From: Sphingomonadales bacterium
GTDB lineage: Bacteria > Pseudomonadota > Alphaproteobacteria > Sphingomonadales > Govanellaceae
Length of the DNA stretch: 64,000 nt
Direction of reading: 5' to 3'
NCBI GenBank assembly: GCA_019455285.1
Contig: JACFMS010000003.1
Coordinates: 10,909-74,908 of the forward strand
Program-made: the position numbers and the translations under genes
Shown here: piece by piece, positions 1-10,468 of the stretch
Numbering within the stretch: position 1 is the stretch's first letter
Layout: each line of letters begins with the position of its first letter
Notes under the pieces: model-generated
What the model saw: only the letters and a program-made list of their open reading frames with translations
What the model was told of the DNA's origin: nothing
The model's database searches: none

Positions 1-130
1 AATAGAACTGCTCGAAAACCGCCGCCGTATGTTCCGGCCGCAAAAATTTATCAACCACCCACACCGCCATCACCAGCGCGACGCTGAGGCGGATAAACAA
101 GAGCGGAAACCGGACGTCTTTTGCCAGCAT
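1..130 (-). CDS. Partial membrane protein, N-terminal 43 residues
   Basis: The reading frame starts at ATG 130 and runs off the left edge of the window, so only 43 residues are visible. A hydrophobic stretch at about residues 8-26 (PLLFIRLSVALVMAVWVV) looks like the first membrane helix. It is followed by a DKFLRPEH-type segment of the kind seen after helix 1 in DoxX-like small membrane proteins. A strong purine-rich ribosome site (GGGGGAG) lies about 6 bases upstream, which supports this start. A short palindrome, CCCTTAT-TTT-ATAAGGG (141-157), lies in the leader. The DoxX-like assignment is a guess from the first helix only; the function cannot be decided from this fragment. Confidence 0.5.
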   Translation of the reverse strand, partial: MLAKDVRFPLLFIRLSVALVMAVWVVDKFLRPEHTAAVFEQFY

Positions 131-196
131 AAAACGCTCCCCCTTATTTTATAAGGGCTTACTCTATCAGGAAGAGAGTGATTATTGAACCGCCTA

Positions 197-988
197 TTAT
201 TGCCGCCAGGACGGCGGGCGTTTTTCAAGAAAGGCGCAAAATCCTTCCCTCGCCTCAGCGTCCATCATGTTGTCGGCCATCACCTGCTCGGCCAGGCGAT
301 AGGCCGCCTTTATGGGCTGTTCTGACTGGGCATAAAACAGCTCTTTGCCGCGGGCGATGGAGATCGCCGGTTTGGAAATGATCTTGGCGCACAGCGCGGC
401 AATCTCATCGTCCAGGCGATCGGCCGGCACGGCGCGGTTGACGAGACCCAAGGTCGTCGCCGTCGCGGCGTCGATGAACTCGCCGGTGAGCAGCATTTCC
501 ATGGCCGGCTTGCGCGGCATGTTGCGCACCAGCGCTACCGATGGGGTGGAGCAAAAAAGGCCATAGGCGATGCCTGATACGGCAAAACGGGCCTTGTCGC
601 TGGCGATCGCCAGATCGCACATGCCGACCAGCTGGCAGCCGGCGGCGGCGGCGGTGCCGTGCACCCGGGCAATGACCGGCTGCGGCAGCGCCGGCAGCGC
701 CATCATCAGGTCGGAGCAGGCGGCAAACAGCTCCTCATAGAAGGCGCGCTCGGGGCGGGCGACCATTTCGCCCAGATCGTGACCGGCGCAAAACGCCTTG
801 CCGGCGCCGCCCAGCACGATCACCCGCACCGCAGGGTCTTTGCCGACTTCCTGCAACGCCGCGCCCAGCGCCCGGATCATGGCGAAGGACAGGGGATTGT
901 ACTGCTCCGGTCGATTAAGGGTGAGGTGCGCCACCGCGCCGCGCCGGTCAACGAGCACCAGATCGTTCTTTAAGTCCGCCTCTGCCAT
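197..988 (-). CDS. Enoyl-CoA hydratase/isomerase family protein (ECHDC3-like)
   Basis: 263-residue crotonase-fold protein. The first oxyanion-hole segment is visible as GKAFCAGHDL (about residues 63-72), and the second as HGTAAAAGCQLVGMCDLAIA (about 109-128). The HGTAAAAGCQLV form is typical of the ECHDC3 branch (enoyl-CoA hydratase domain-containing protein 3) rather than of true crotonases, which carry a catalytic Glu after that loop; I do not see that Glu. The exact reaction is therefore unknown, although a role on acyl-CoA thioesters is likely. The start ATG follows AAGGAACAGGACC. It is separated by about 1.8 kb from the anthranilate-type operon, so I do not assign it to that pathway. Confidence 0.9.
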   Translation of the reverse strand: MAEADLKNDLVLVDRRGAVAHLTLNRPEQYNPLSFAMIRALGAALQEVGKDPAVRVIVLGGAGKAFCAGHDLGEMVARPERAFYEELFAACSDLMMALPALPQPVIARVHGTAAAAGCQLVGMCDLAIASDKARFAVSGIAYGLFCSTPSVALVRNMPRKPAMEMLLTGEFIDAATATTLGLVNRAVPADRLDDEIAALCAKIISKPAISIARGKELFYAQSEQPIKAAYRLAEQVMADNMMDAEAREGFCAFLEKRPPSWRQ

Positions 989-1130
989 GGTCCTGTTCCT
1001 TGTCGCTTTCCGCTAACCGTTCGCTAACGAGCCGCCCGCCATCATAGAGCGTTGTCCGACCAAATCGGAAAATTTTTCATCACGGCCAGCGCCGTCAGCC
1101 GTCATGGCGGCAAAAGGAGAACGCAAAACG

Positions 1131-1805
1131 ATGGTTGGGCGCTATCTTGGCATCCTCGCAGCCGGCCTCCTGGCCGCCGGCGCCGCTTGGCCTACCGCAG
1201 CGGCGGTCAAGAGCCCGCATTGCTACCAGAGCTGCCCGGAAGCGTTGGTCGGCGACCAGGGCGTGGTGCGCCACGGCGCTTTCACGCTTGCCCCTGATCC
1301 CGAAACTAAAATCGCCCAGTGGGTGGCCTACAAGATCACCGCCGCCACCTTGGGCGACTCCCGTCCCCGCCGTTGGCAGGCCGATCCAGCCCTGCCCGAT
1401 GCCGATGCCCTGGAGCCCGCTGATTACCAGGGCGCGGCCCGTGCCGGGTATGACCGCGGGCACCTCGCCCCCTTGGCCTCGCTGGCCGGCACCGCCGGGT
1501 GGGCGGAGACCAACTATAGCTCTAACTTGGCGCCGCAATTGCGGTCGCTGAACCGTGGCTCATGGGCGCGCCAGGAGGCGGCTGAGCGTCGATTGATCAC
1601 CCACGACGGCTACCGCGCGGTCTATGTCGTGGTGCGGCCGCTCTATGAGCGGCCGATGCCGCCCTTGCCCAATGCCGATGAGACGCACCGGGTGCCCAGC
1701 GGCTTTATCAAAACCATCATAGCGGTCAAAGGCGATCACGTGTGGCGAAGCGAGCTGCGCATCAATCAAAATGATACGACGGCGCGTTGGCGGCGTCGCC
1801 CTTAG
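1131..1805 (+). CDS. Secreted DNA/RNA non-specific endonuclease
   Basis: Sugar-non-specific nuclease of the beta-beta-alpha-metal (NUC1/Serratia nuclease) family, 224 residues from ATG 1131. An upstream in-frame ATG at 1104 exists, but AAGGAGA sits about 10 bases before 1131 and the product then begins directly with a signal peptide (hydrophobic run ending near TAAA, residue 25). The hallmark DRGHLAPLAS motif is present, with its catalytic His. It is followed by NYSSNLAPQ, where the metal-binding Asn is expected, and then a Gln/Arg-rich helix. The family cleaves DNA and RNA with Mg2+; here it would act in the periplasm or outside the cell, for nutrient scavenging or DNA removal. It stands alone, with no visible immunity partner. 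Confidence 0.9.
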   Translation: MVGRYLGILAAGLLAAGAAWPTAAAVKSPHCYQSCPEALVGDQGVVRHGAFTLAPDPETKIAQWVAYKITAATLGDSRPRRWQADPALPDADALEPADYQGAARAGYDRGHLAPLASLAGTAGWAETNYSSNLAPQLRSLNRGSWARQEAAERRLITHDGYRAVYVVVRPLYERPMPPLPNADETHRVPSGFIKTIIAVKGDHVWRSELRINQNDTTARWRRRP

Positions 1806-1845
1806 GGCTGCATCACAACTTACCTAGCCAGGCGTCCGCAGTTTC

Positions 1846-2109
1846 ATGGAAGCAACTGTCGAATGGCTGGTCGGCTGTCTGCGTATCGCAGATAAAGGCG
1901 ATGTCGAGTCCTATCGTCTTTCCGCAACGATCCTGCGCAAAGGAGATACCGTCTGGATCATGGGCGTCAGCGCCATTCGGTGTAAACCCCAAGAACTCAA
2001 GACAGCCATGCAGGAATGGTGCGTCGCCAACGGCGTGAAGCACGTTCACTGGGAACGCCGCAAAGGTAGGCGACGGACAGTAAAATACAGTCTGGCATCA
2101 GTGATCTAG
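1846..2109 (+). CDS. Small hypothetical protein
   Basis: 87 residues, no family recognised. Composition looks like a real protein: an alternating hydrophobic N-terminal half (WLVGCLRIA, TVWIMGVSAI) and a basic C-terminal end (HWERRKGRRRT) that could bind nucleic acid. No clear ribosome-binding site precedes ATG 1846. A frame on the opposite strand (1813-2049) overlaps it but has a less protein-like composition. It lies 40 bases after the nuclease gene on the same strand. Whether it is expressed is uncertain. Confidence 0.4.
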   Translation: MEATVEWLVGCLRIADKGDVESYRLSATILRKGDTVWIMGVSAIRCKPQELKTAMQEWCVANGVKHVHWERRKGRRRTVKYSLASVI

Positions 2110-2343
2110 GACCAGGATTACCCCACTGGGTAGAGTAACGATCTTGAGGACGGGGCGGCGGCAAAAGGGTAGAGCCGCGCCAATTTTAGGAAATAAGGGC
2201 TTTTTCCCGGGTGCTGGCTGAAATCCTGCCCGCCCGGCCCCCCGTAAGGCCCCTTGCCAACCTTAAGACATTCACGGCTCTGTCCGCTTGCCGTCATGAA
2301 CGACGAGCGGCGGGGGGCAATGGCAGTTGATAGAGCTTAGAAC

Positions 2344-2670
2344 ATGTATCTGGCCTCCTTGGAAGAACTTGAGGGTCTTGCCCTCGATTACGCCTGCCGG
2401 CCCGCCATGCGCCACGGCATCCGCATGCGGCTTTACGGCAATGCCGCCGATATTCTGCTGGTCATTTTCTGGGGCATGGGGTCGTTCGCCTGCGAACGGG
2501 CGATCGAGCGCCTCGCCCGACGCCAGGGAGGCAGGTGCGAGTTGAGGCGCGCCCGAACGGATCTGTTGGCCTTTGCCGGCTTTGACGATCTGGTGGCGGC
2601 GGCGGCCGCGCGGGAAGTCGCCTATCTCATCGCCTTCGTGCTCGATGAGCAGTGGCGTGAGGGAGGGTGA
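2344..2670 (+). CDS. Small hypothetical protein
   Basis: 108 residues, no family recognised. It carries one moderately hydrophobic segment (ADILLVIFWGMGSFACE, about residues 35-51), and the rest is Ala/Arg/Leu-rich and probably helical. No good ribosome-binding site is seen before ATG 2344. A minus-strand frame of similar length (2272-2676) covers the same DNA, so the coding strand is not certain. The 234 bases before it (2110-2343) contain nothing I can identify. Confidence 0.35.
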   Translation: MYLASLEELEGLALDYACRPAMRHGIRMRLYGNAADILLVIFWGMGSFACERAIERLARRQGGRCELRRARTDLLAFAGFDDLVAAAAAREVAYLIAFVLDEQWREGG

Positions 2671-2681
2671 AGTCAATCACC

Positions 2682-2775
2682 CTTGTCATCGCGAGGCGCT
2701 AGAGCGCCGAAGCGATCCATAAAGAATTTTAGATGGATTGCTTCGCTTCGCTTTGCGCCGCTCGCAATGACAAAG
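2682..2775. repeat. Dispersed palindromic repeat (GTCATYGCGAG type)
   Basis: Imperfect inverted repeat of about 94 bases. The left arm begins CTTGTCATCGCGAGGCGC and the right arm ends GCTCGCAATGACAAAG, with inner arms CGATCCAT / ATGGATTG around an AT-rich loop. This GTCATTGCGAG...CTCGCAATGAC layout is a familiar intergenic repeat of proteobacterial genomes. It sits between the convergent ends of the hypothetical gene and the RidA gene, where it could also act as a bidirectional terminator. A short fragment of the same repeat (TCGCTCGCAATGAC) reappears at about 57889. Confidence 0.75.
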
Positions 2776-2796
2776 AGATGGTCTATCGGTAGCCTA

Positions 2797-3192
2797 TTAT
2801 CGCGGCAGCACGGCGGTGGCTTCGATTTCCAATAGCCCGCCGTGTTCGATCAGGCCTTTGACCACGATCACCGACATCACCGGATAATTGCGGCCCATGA
2901 TCTCGCGGTAAATTTCACCGATTTCACGCTGCGCGCCTAAATATGCTTCCTTGTCGGTGATGAACCAGGTCATGCGCACCACGTGCTCAGGCCCGGCGTT
3001 GGCCGCTTTCAACACCGCGGCAATGTTGAGCATTGCCTGGCGGAACTGGCCGACGAAATCCGCATGATCAAATTCAGAGGTTATCGGATTCCACCCCACC
3101 TGACCGGCAATAAATAAAATCCGCCCGTCAGCGATAATGCCGTTGGAGTACCCTTTAGCCCGGGGCCATTCCGGCGGTTGCACTATTTCCAT
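2797..3192 (-). CDS. RidA family enamine/imine deaminase
   Basis: 131 residues, the usual length for RidA (YjgF/YER057c/UK114). Visible features are the N-terminal YSNGIIADGRILFIAGQVGW segment and the C-terminal region PVMSVIVVKGL...LLEIEATAVL. RidA proteins hydrolyse reactive enamines/imines to ketones and ammonia. It is the last gene of the anthranilate-type operon, six bases after the CoA ligase. That position suggests it releases ammonia from the aminocyclohexene-type product made by the upstream monooxygenase/reductase; this is an inference from context. The family's usual Arg should be checked by alignment. Confidence 0.93.
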   Translation of the reverse strand: MEIVQPPEWPRAKGYSNGIIADGRILFIAGQVGWNPITSEFDHADFVGQFRQAMLNIAAVLKAANAGPEHVVRMTWFITDKEAYLGAQREIGEIYREIMGRNYPVMSVIVVKGLIEHGGLLEIEATAVLPR

Positions 3193-3198
3193 ACTCGA

Positions 3199-4848
3199 TT
3201 AACTCCTTTGTGTTGGTTTGCCGTATTTTGCTGCTTCTTCTTCCCATTGTCTTAAGCGGAACCGCTGGATTTTCCCTGTGCCGGTTTTCGGCAGTTCGCT
3301 GACAAATGCGACTGCGCGCGGGTATTTGAAGGGAGCGATGGTGTTCTTGACGTGATCTTGCAGTTCCTTGACCAATCCCGGATTGCCCTCGATGCCGGAG
3401 TGGAGAACCACATAAGCTTTGACGATGTGGCCGCGCGCTTCATCGGGCGAGGCGACCACGGCGCATTCGGCGACCTTGGGGTGGGACAGCAGCGCCGCCT
3501 CGACCTCCGGCCCGGCGATGTTGTAGCCGGCAGAGACGATCATGTCGTCGTTGCGGGCCTGGAACCAGAAATAGCCATCCTCATCCATCATGAACGAATC
3601 GCCGGTCAGGTTCCAGCCGTGAGAGACGTAATTGCTCTGCCGTTCATCGGCGAGATAGCGGCAGCCGGTGGGTCCGCGCACCGCCAATCGCCCGACTGTG
3701 CCGGGCGGCACCGGCTGAAAGTTGTCGTCAAGAATGCAGGCCTCATAGCCGGGCACCACGCGCCCGGTGGAGCCGGCGCGGATATCCTTGCCCGCCGCGG
3801 AGATGAAGATATGGGTCATCTCGGTGGCGCCGATGCCGTCGATGATGCGAATGCCGGTGGCTTCCTTCCATATGTCCGACGTCGGGTGCGGCAAGTGCTC
3901 GCCCGCTGATACGCATTTCTTCAACGACGATAAGTCGCGATCCTTCACCTGACCGACCAGGGTTTTATACATGGTGGGCGCGGTAAAAAGCGTGGTGACA
4001 TGGTGGCGGGCGATGGTGTCAAGAAGCTCGTCGGGTGAGGGATGTTCCGACAGCGCCACGGTACAGCCGAAACGCAACGGAAACGCCACCATCACGCCAA
4101 GACCATAAGTGAAAGCGAGCGGCGGCGAGCCGGAAAAAATTTCATCGCGCGCCGGACGCAGGGTATAGCGGGCGAAAGTATCGGTCATGGCCAGCACATC
4201 GCGATGGAAATGCATGGTGGCCTTGGGTTTGCCGGTGGTGCCCGAAGTGAAGCCTAGGAGCGCCACATCATCGCGGCCGGTGGCCACGTTCCGGAAGCGG
4301 CCGTCCTTCTTGGCCATGCGTTCCTCAAGTTCGCCTTTGTCGTAAGCGACGATGGCGAGCATAAAAGACGTTTGCGCCTGGGCGGCCTCCATTTCCTCCA
4401 TCAGCCGCGCGTCGCAGAGCGCCATGCTGATCTCTGCCTTATCGATGATGGCCTTTAGTTCAACGGCGCGCAGCAGCGGCATGGTGGCGACGGCCACCGC
4501 GCCGGCCTTGACGATACCGAGCCAGCACGCCACCGCCATGGCGTTATTAAAGCAGCGCAGCAATACGCGATTGCCGGGAACGACGCCGAAATCCTCCGTC
4601 AATACCCGCGCGATGCGGTTGGCGGCGTCTTGCAGTTGGCCATAGCTCCAGGTGTGATCGGCGGCGATGACCGCTGTCTTATTGGCAAAGCCCGATGCGA
4701 CCGGCACATCAACGAGCGCTTCCGCCGCATTCACGCGCTCGCCGTATTGCAGCTCCGGCAAGGTGAACAGAAACTTCGGCCACATATCCGGCGGCGGCAG
4801 GTTATCCCGGGTAAAGGTATCCACATGAGAGGTATAAGTTGACAACAT
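3199..4848 (-). CDS. 2-Aminobenzoate/benzoate-CoA ligase (ANL superfamily)
   Basis: AMP-forming aryl-CoA synthetase, 549 residues from ATG 4848, which follows GGGGGAG; an upstream in-frame extension to 5013 overlaps the acyl-CoA dehydrogenase and is not protein-like. Motifs in order: the P-loop GFTSGTTGKPKATM, GIGATEMTHIF (A5), the TGDSF adenylate-binding region, and the C-terminal PKTGTGKIQRFRL with the catalytic Lys. The N-terminal STYTSHVDTFTRDNLPPPDMW segment is characteristic of the 2-aminobenzoate-CoA ligase branch. The enzyme would activate anthranilate (or a related benzoate) with ATP and CoA as the first step of the pathway encoded by the same operon. Substrate choice between anthranilate, benzoate and salicylate cannot be settled from sequence alone. 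Confidence 0.88.
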   Translation of the reverse strand: MLSTYTSHVDTFTRDNLPPPDMWPKFLFTLPELQYGERVNAAEALVDVPVASGFANKTAVIAADHTWSYGQLQDAANRIARVLTEDFGVVPGNRVLLRCFNNAMAVACWLGIVKAGAVAVATMPLLRAVELKAIIDKAEISMALCDARLMEEMEAAQAQTSFMLAIVAYDKGELEERMAKKDGRFRNVATGRDDVALLGFTSGTTGKPKATMHFHRDVLAMTDTFARYTLRPARDEIFSGSPPLAFTYGLGVMVAFPLRFGCTVALSEHPSPDELLDTIARHHVTTLFTAPTMYKTLVGQVKDRDLSSLKKCVSAGEHLPHPTSDIWKEATGIRIIDGIGATEMTHIFISAAGKDIRAGSTGRVVPGYEACILDDNFQPVPPGTVGRLAVRGPTGCRYLADERQSNYVSHGWNLTGDSFMMDEDGYFWFQARNDDMIVSAGYNIAGPEVEAALLSHPKVAECAVVASPDEARGHIVKAYVVLHSGIEGNPGLVKELQDHVKNTIAPFKYPRAVAFVSELPKTGTGKIQRFRLRQWEEEAAKYGKPTQRS

Positions 4849-4871
4849 CGGAAGCTCCCCCAAAAGTTTTT

Positions 4872-6034
4872 TTACGTCACATACCCGCCCAATGTCTGCC
4901 GGGCGATGACGAGTTGTTGTACCTCGCTGGCGCCTTCGTAAATCCGCAAGGCGCGGATTTCGCGATAAAGCGTCTCCACCGCCGAGCCGGAAACCACGCC
5001 GAGCCCGCCCCATAGCTGCACCGCCTGATCGATCACCCGCTGCGCCGCTTCGGTGGCGTAAAGCTTGGCCATGGCGGCTTCCCGCGTCACCCGCGCGCCC
5101 AGCGTATCCTTGACCCAGGCGGCGCGATAGATCAGAAGCGCGCTGGCGTCCACATCCACCGCCATGTCAGCAATTTTCGCCTGCACCAGCTGCAGTTCGG
5201 CCATGGGCGCGCCGAAAAGTTCGCGCGTCGTCGCCCGTCTCGCCGCTTCATCGAGCGCGCGCCTGGCAAAGCCCAGCGCCGCCGCCCCCACCGTGGAACG
5301 GAAAATATCCAGGGTGGCCATGGCGATCTTGAAGCCGTCGCCGGGCTTGCCTAACAAATTCTCTTTAGGAATGCGGCAATTGGTGAACTTCAAGCGCGCC
5401 AAGGGATGGGGAGCGATGACATTGATGCGCTCGGCGATCTCCAGCCCCGGCATATCGGCATCCACCACGAAGGCGCTCAAGCCCTTGGCCCCTGGCGCTT
5501 CGCCGGTACGCACAAAGAGGGTGTAGAAATCGGCGATGCCGCCGTTGGAAATCCAGGTTTTCTCGCCATTGATCAGATAATGATCGCCCATATCCTCGGC
5601 GCTGGCGGTCATCGCCGCCACGTCGGAGCCGGCCACCGGCTCGGAGAGCGCGAACGCCGCCACTTTCTCGCCGCGCGCCACGGCCGGCAGATAGCGCTCC
5701 TTTAATGCCGCCGATCCGGCGATGGTGATAGGGCCGCTGCCCAACCCCTGCATGGCGAAGACGAAATCGGCAAGACCCGAGCGATAGGACAAGGTTTCGC
5801 GAGTCAAGCACAGCGTACGCACGTCAAGGGCATCGCTTGATCCGCCGTAGGCCGCCGGAACGCAGGCGCGCGTCCAGCCGGCGGCGGCCAGGGATTTGAG
5901 GATTTTCGCGCAATCGCCGTCCACGTCGCCGGAATGGGGCAGTGAAGCGTCTTGCACCCAGGCTTGCAGTTTGGCTGCGTGATCGCGGTGGCGGTCGTCG
6001 AAAAACGGCCAGGCGAGAAAACTTTTGTCAGCCA

Positions 6035-6035
<1 letters not shown>
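4872..6035 (-). CDS. Acyl-CoA dehydrogenase family protein
   Basis: 387 residues, full length for the family. ATG 6035 overlaps the stop of the enoyl-CoA hydratase in an ATGA, indicating translational coupling; the longer upstream frame is rejected for that reason. Signatures include [15 protein letters not shown] (FAD/substrate loop), [10 protein letters not shown], and the C-terminal [20 protein letters not shown] and [19 protein letters not shown]. The segment where many members carry the catalytic base is [10 protein letters not shown]. Flavin-dependent alpha,beta-dehydrogenation of a CoA ester is expected. In this operon it would act on ring-reduced or ring-opened CoA intermediates downstream of the monooxygenase/reductase. 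Confidence 0.92.
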
Positions 6036-6862
<827 letters not shown>

Positions 6863-7360
6863 CTACTTCCCCTTTTTATCGTGCTTGATCACCGATTCCT
6901 TGGCCTTGACCAGAAGCGCCATGAAGGCGTCCATCTCCTTGGTGGAAAAATCGGCGAAGATATCGGAAATCCATTCTTCGTGCTCGCGCGCCCAGCCCTC
7001 GAACGCGGCGCGGCCGGCGGGCGTCATGGTGACGATCTGACTGCGGCGGTCGTTGGGCGCGGGCCGACGGGTGATCAACCCTTCCTTTTCCAGCCGCTCG
7101 GCAACGCCGGTGACGTTGCCGTTCGACACCAGGAGCCAGCGCGACAGCTCGCCCATGGTCAAGCCATCCTCGGCGCGATAGAGCGCCGCCATCAGGTCGA
7201 AGCGCGGCAGCGTGGTATCGAAACGGTCTTTCAAAAAATTGCGCAGCCGCTGTTCGATCATGGTGGTGGAGGAAAAAAGCCGCAGCCACAGCCGCAGCGC
7301 CTGCTTGGTGGCCGGCACCGCCGCGACTTTTTCATCGACAACCCGCACTTCCTGCACCAT
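6863..7360 (-). CDS. MarR family transcriptional regulator
   Basis: 165 residues. The winged helix-turn-helix is visible as LTMGELSRWLLVSNGNVTGVAERLEKEGLITRRPAPNDRR in several short blocks (about residues 69-108), with the wing DRRSQIVTMTPAGR. The N- and C-terminal helices for dimerisation are present. Its start overlaps the SDR stop by one base (TAATG). MarR regulators inside aromatic-acid operons usually bind a CoA ester and release a palindromic operator. The perfect palindrome ATTTTAAGCTTAAAAT at 10469-10484, upstream of the first gene of this operon, is the likely target; that link is inferred. Confidence 0.93.
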   Translation of the reverse strand: MVQEVRVVDEKVAAVPATKQALRLWLRLFSSTTMIEQRLRNFLKDRFDTTLPRFDLMAALYRAEDGLTMGELSRWLLVSNGNVTGVAERLEKEGLITRRPAPNDRRSQIVTMTPAGRAAFEGWAREHEEWISDIFADFSTKEMDAFMALLVKAKESVIKHDKKGK

Positions 7361-8130
7361 TACATGACCTCCCCGCCGGCCACCGCGATGGCCTGCCCCG
7401 TCATCGAACGCTGTTCCGGCAGGCAGAGCCAGGCCACCGCCGACGCCACTTCCTCAGGCTGCACCAGCCTTCCTTGCGGATTGCGCGCCGTCAGTTCGGC
7501 GCGGGCTTCCGCCTCGCTGCGGCCGGTTTTGGCCATGATGTTGGCCACCGCGTCTTTGACGATATCGGTTTCGGTGTAGCCGGGACAGACGGCATTGACG
7601 GTAACGCCGCTCTTGGCAAGCTCCAGCGCCAACGCCCGGGTCAATCCCACCACGCCATGCTTAGCCGCCGCATAGGCGGTGACATAGGCATAGCCGATGA
7701 GCCCCGCGGTGCTCGCCACATTGACGATATGGCCCGCTTTGCGCGCGCGCATGTCCTCAACCACGGCGCGGCAGCACAGGAAAGTGCCCGTCAGATTGAC
7801 ATCGATGGTGTTGCGCCAGGTGGCGAGATCAAGCTTGTGAAAAGGTATGCCCTCGGCCACGCCCGCATTGTTGACGAGAATATCCACCGCGCCAAAATGG
7901 TTGCGCGCGCGCTCAAAGGCCGCTGCTACGGCGTCGCCATCGGTGATATCGACGGCTACAGCCTGCGCTTCACCCAACGCTTGCGCCTTGGCGCGCAGGC
8001 GTTCTTCGCTGCGCGCCATCAAGGTCAATCGCGCGCCTAAGACAGACAAACGATCGGCAATGGCGGCCCCGATGCCGGAGCCGCCACCTGTGATCACCGC
8101 ATGTCGGCCAGAAAGCGGCCGATCAGTCAT
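7360..8130 (-). CDS. SDR family dehydrogenase (3-hydroxyacyl-CoA type)
   Basis: Classical short-chain dehydrogenase, 256 residues from ATG 8130, which overlaps the stop of the monooxygenase/reductase as ATGA. Motifs: GGGSGIG cofactor loop (about residues 15-21), NNAG, a catalytic Ser in NVASTAG, YAAAKHG (Tyr and Lys), and the PGYTETD segment. The C-terminal GEVM end is normal. In the operon it probably oxidises a 3-hydroxyacyl-CoA intermediate with NAD(P)+. The long upstream extension of this frame (to 8295) lies inside the previous gene and is not used. Confidence 0.92.
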   Translation of the reverse strand: MTDRPLSGRHAVITGGGSGIGAAIADRLSVLGARLTLMARSEERLRAKAQALGEAQAVAVDITDGDAVAAAFERARNHFGAVDILVNNAGVAEGIPFHKLDLATWRNTIDVNLTGTFLCCRAVVEDMRARKAGHIVNVASTAGLIGYAYVTAYAAAKHGVVGLTRALALELAKSGVTVNAVCPGYTETDIVKDAVANIMAKTGRSEAEARAELTARNPQGRLVQPEEVASAVAWLCLPEQRSMTGQAIAVAGGEVM

Positions 8131-10433
8131 ACCAATAATCCTCCCGCCTGCGCTTGCGCCCGCTCCAGGTTCCGCTCGGTCTGAGCAAAGCCTGAAATAT
8201 ACTGCGGCGGGCACGGCGCGCCATGGTAATTCTGCGCGGCGGCCGCCTTCAAGGTCCAAAACGGCTCCAGAAGATGCGGCCGGGCCAGCGCGCACAGGTC
8301 GGCACGACCCGCCGCCACGATGCTGTTGACGTGATCGGTTTCAAAGATGCTGCCCACCGCGATGGTGGGAATGCCGGTTTCCATGCGAATTTTATCGGCA
8401 AACGGCGTCTGGAACATGCGGCCGTAGATCGGCTTGGCCCGGGTCGAGGTCTGGCCAGCCGAGACATGGATAATATCGGCGCCCGCCGCGTAGAACGCTT
8501 TGGCGATATCGACCGCTTCGTCGCCGTCGACGCCCTCGCCCTCCACCCAGTCGGTGGCGGAGATACGCACCGACATCGGCTTATGCGCCGGCCAAACGGC
8601 GCGAATCGCCTTGAATACTTCCAGCGGAAAGCGCAGGCGGTTTTCCAACGAGCCGCCGTATTCATCGCTCCGTTTGTTGGTCAGGGGCGTGATGAAGGCC
8701 GACAACAGATAGCCATGAGCGCAATGCAGCTCCAGCATATCAAAGCCCGCTTCCTCGGCGCGCCTGGCAGCGCGCACGAAATCGTCGCGCACCTTGTCCA
8801 GATCGGCGCGGGTCATTTCCCGGGGCGTCTGATTGCGCGCCGACCACGCCACCGGCGAGGGCGCGATGATTTCCCAGTTGCCGCTGTCCAACGGCTCATC
8901 GTTGCCTTCCCAGGCGCGCTTGGTCGACGCCTTGGGGCCGGCATGGGCGATCTGCATGGCGATCTTGGCGCTGGAATGAGCGTGCACATAATCGACGATG
9001 CGTTTCCAGGCGGCCACGTGGGCGTCGCTGTAAATGCCGGCGCAGCCGGGCGAGATGCGGCCTTCCGGCGACACGTCGGTCATTTCGGTGAACAGGATCC
9101 CCGCCCCGCCCTGGGCGCGGCTGCCGTAGTGCACCAGATGGAAGTCGTTGACCAGGCCATCTTCGGCTGAATACATGCACATCGGCGACACCGCGACGCG
9201 ATTCATGATCTGCATGTCGCGCAACTTAAAGGGCGTGAACATCGGCGGAATGCGTTCGTTGCCGGCCTTGGCGCCGGTGCGCTCGGCGAACCACTTTTCA
9301 TAGCCTTCCAGCCATGTCTTGTCGCGCACCCGCAAGTTTTCGTGGCTGACGCGCTGCGAGCGGGTCAGCAGCGAATACATGAACTGCTCGGGCTCCAGAG
9401 CGTCGAGATAGCGCGGTACGTTCTCGAACCATTCCATGGAATTGCGCGCGGTGTTCTGCAGTTTGAGCACCTCGACATTGCGCTGTTCCTGATATTCGCG
9501 GATGCCGCGATCGAGATCTGGCACCTCATGCAGCTTGGTCGCCAAGGATATGGCGTCCTCGAAGCCAAGCTTGGTACCCGAGCCGATGGAATAATGCGCG
9601 GTGTGGGCGGCGTCGCCCATGAGAATGATCTTGCCGTGCCGCCAGTTGCCGCAAACGATGCGTGGAAAGGCCAGCCACGCCGAACCGCGAATGTGATTGG
9701 CGTTGCTTATCAGCTTGTTGCCGTCGAGATATTTGGCGAAAACCTTCTCCAGATAGGCGGCGTTTTCCTCCTTCGACATTTTAGCAAAGCCGATGGCGTC
9801 GTAGGTCGTCTGCTGACATTCGACGATGAAGGTGGAGGTGTCTTTATCAAACTTATAGGCGTGCACCCACAGCCAGCCGTGCTCGGTTTTCTCAAAGATG
9901 AAGGTGAAGGCGTCGAAGATCTTATGGGTGCCGAGCCAGACGAACTGATTGGGCCGCACCACGATGTCGGCCTTGAAGATGTCCTGATAGCGGGTGCGGA
10001 CTTTGGAATTCAGGCCATCGCAGGCGATGATGAGATCGGCGTCGGCGTACTTGGTCTCCAGATCCTCGACCTCGACTTCGGTCTGATACTGTATCTTGAC
10101 CCCCAGTTCGGCGGCGCGGGCCTGCAAGATGTTCAAAAGCTTCATCCGGCCGATGCCGATGAAGCCGTGGCCGCCGGAGGTCAAGACCCGGCCATGGACG
10201 TGCACGTCGATGTCGTCCCAATGGGCGAACTGGTTGGCCATCTCCTCGGCGCTTTTCGGGTCGTTGCGCCGCAAGTTTTCCATGGTGCCGTCGGAAAACA
10301 CCACCCCCCAGCCGAAGGTATCATCTGGCCGGTTGCGCTCCACCACCAGAACGTCGTGGGCGGGATTGCGCAGCTTCATGGAAATCGCAAAATAAAGGCC
10401 CGTGGGGCCGCCACCAATGCAGACGACTTTCAT
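8127..10433 (-). CDS. 2-Aminobenzoyl-CoA monooxygenase/reductase-like (salicylyl-CoA 5-hydroxylase/oxidoreductase family)
   Basis: 768-residue fusion of two flavoprotein modules. Residues 1 to about 370 form a class A flavin monooxygenase, with the FAD-binding [10 protein letters not shown] near the N-terminus and [14 protein letters not shown] later. From about residue 395, an Old Yellow Enzyme barrel follows, with [53 protein letters not shown] and [10 protein letters not shown]. This two-domain build is that of 2-aminobenzoyl-CoA monooxygenase/reductase known from Azoarcus evansii and of proteins named bifunctional salicylyl-CoA 5-hydroxylase/oxidoreductase. It would hydroxylate and then reduce the aromatic ring of the CoA ester, using O2 and NADH. 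It is the first gene of the seven-gene operon. Confidence 0.92.
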   Translation of the reverse strand: MKVVCIGGGPTGLYFAISMKLRNPAHDVLVVERNRPDDTFGWGVVFSDGTMENLRRNDPKSAEEMANQFAHWDDIDVHVHGRVLTSGGHGFIGIGRMKLLNILQARAAELGVKIQYQTEVEVEDLETKYADADLIIACDGLNSKVRTRYQDIFKADIVVRPNQFVWLGTHKIFDAFTFIFEKTEHGWLWVHAYKFDKDTSTFIVECQQTTYDAIGFAKMSKEENAAYLEKVFAKYLDGNKLISNANHIRGSAWLAFPRIVCGNWRHGKIILMGDAAHTAHYSIGSGTKLGFEDAISLATKLHEVPDLDRGIREYQEQRNVEVLKLQNTARNSMEWFENVPRYLDALEPEQFMYSLLTRSQRVSHENLRVRDKTWLEGYEKWFAERTGAKAGNERIPPMFTPFKLRDMQIMNRVAVSPMCMYSAEDGLVNDFHLVHYGSRAQGGAGILFTEMTDVSPEGRISPGCAGIYSDAHVAAWKRIVDYVHAHSSAKIAMQIAHAGPKASTKRAWEGNDEPLDSGNWEIIAPSPVAWSARNQTPREMTRADLDKVRDDFVRAARRAEEAGFDMLELHCAHGYLLSAFITPLTNKRSDEYGGSLENRLRFPLEVFKAIRAVWPAHKPMSVRISATDWVEGEGVDGDEAVDIAKAFYAAGADIIHVSAGQTSTRAKPIYGRMFQTPFADKIRMETGIPTIAVGSIFETDHVNSIVAAGRADLCALARPHLLEPFWTLKAAAAQNYHGAPCPPQYISGFAQTERNLERAQAQAGGLLV

Positions 10434-10468
10434 CGCGGTCTTCCTTCTCCTGATAACCGTTGGAAGAT

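Noticed and set aside
197-988. ECHDC3-like gene as a member of the anthranilate-type operon
   Set aside because: It is about 1.8 kb beyond the operon end, past a repeat and three genes on the other strand, and its subfamily lacks the catalytic Glu of pathway hydratases.
2272-2676. Minus-strand frame of 134 codons opposite the hypothetical gene at 2344
   Set aside because: Considered as the real gene, but its start lies at the edge of the repeat and the sequence shows no hydrophobic core; I kept the plus-strand frame at low confidence instead.
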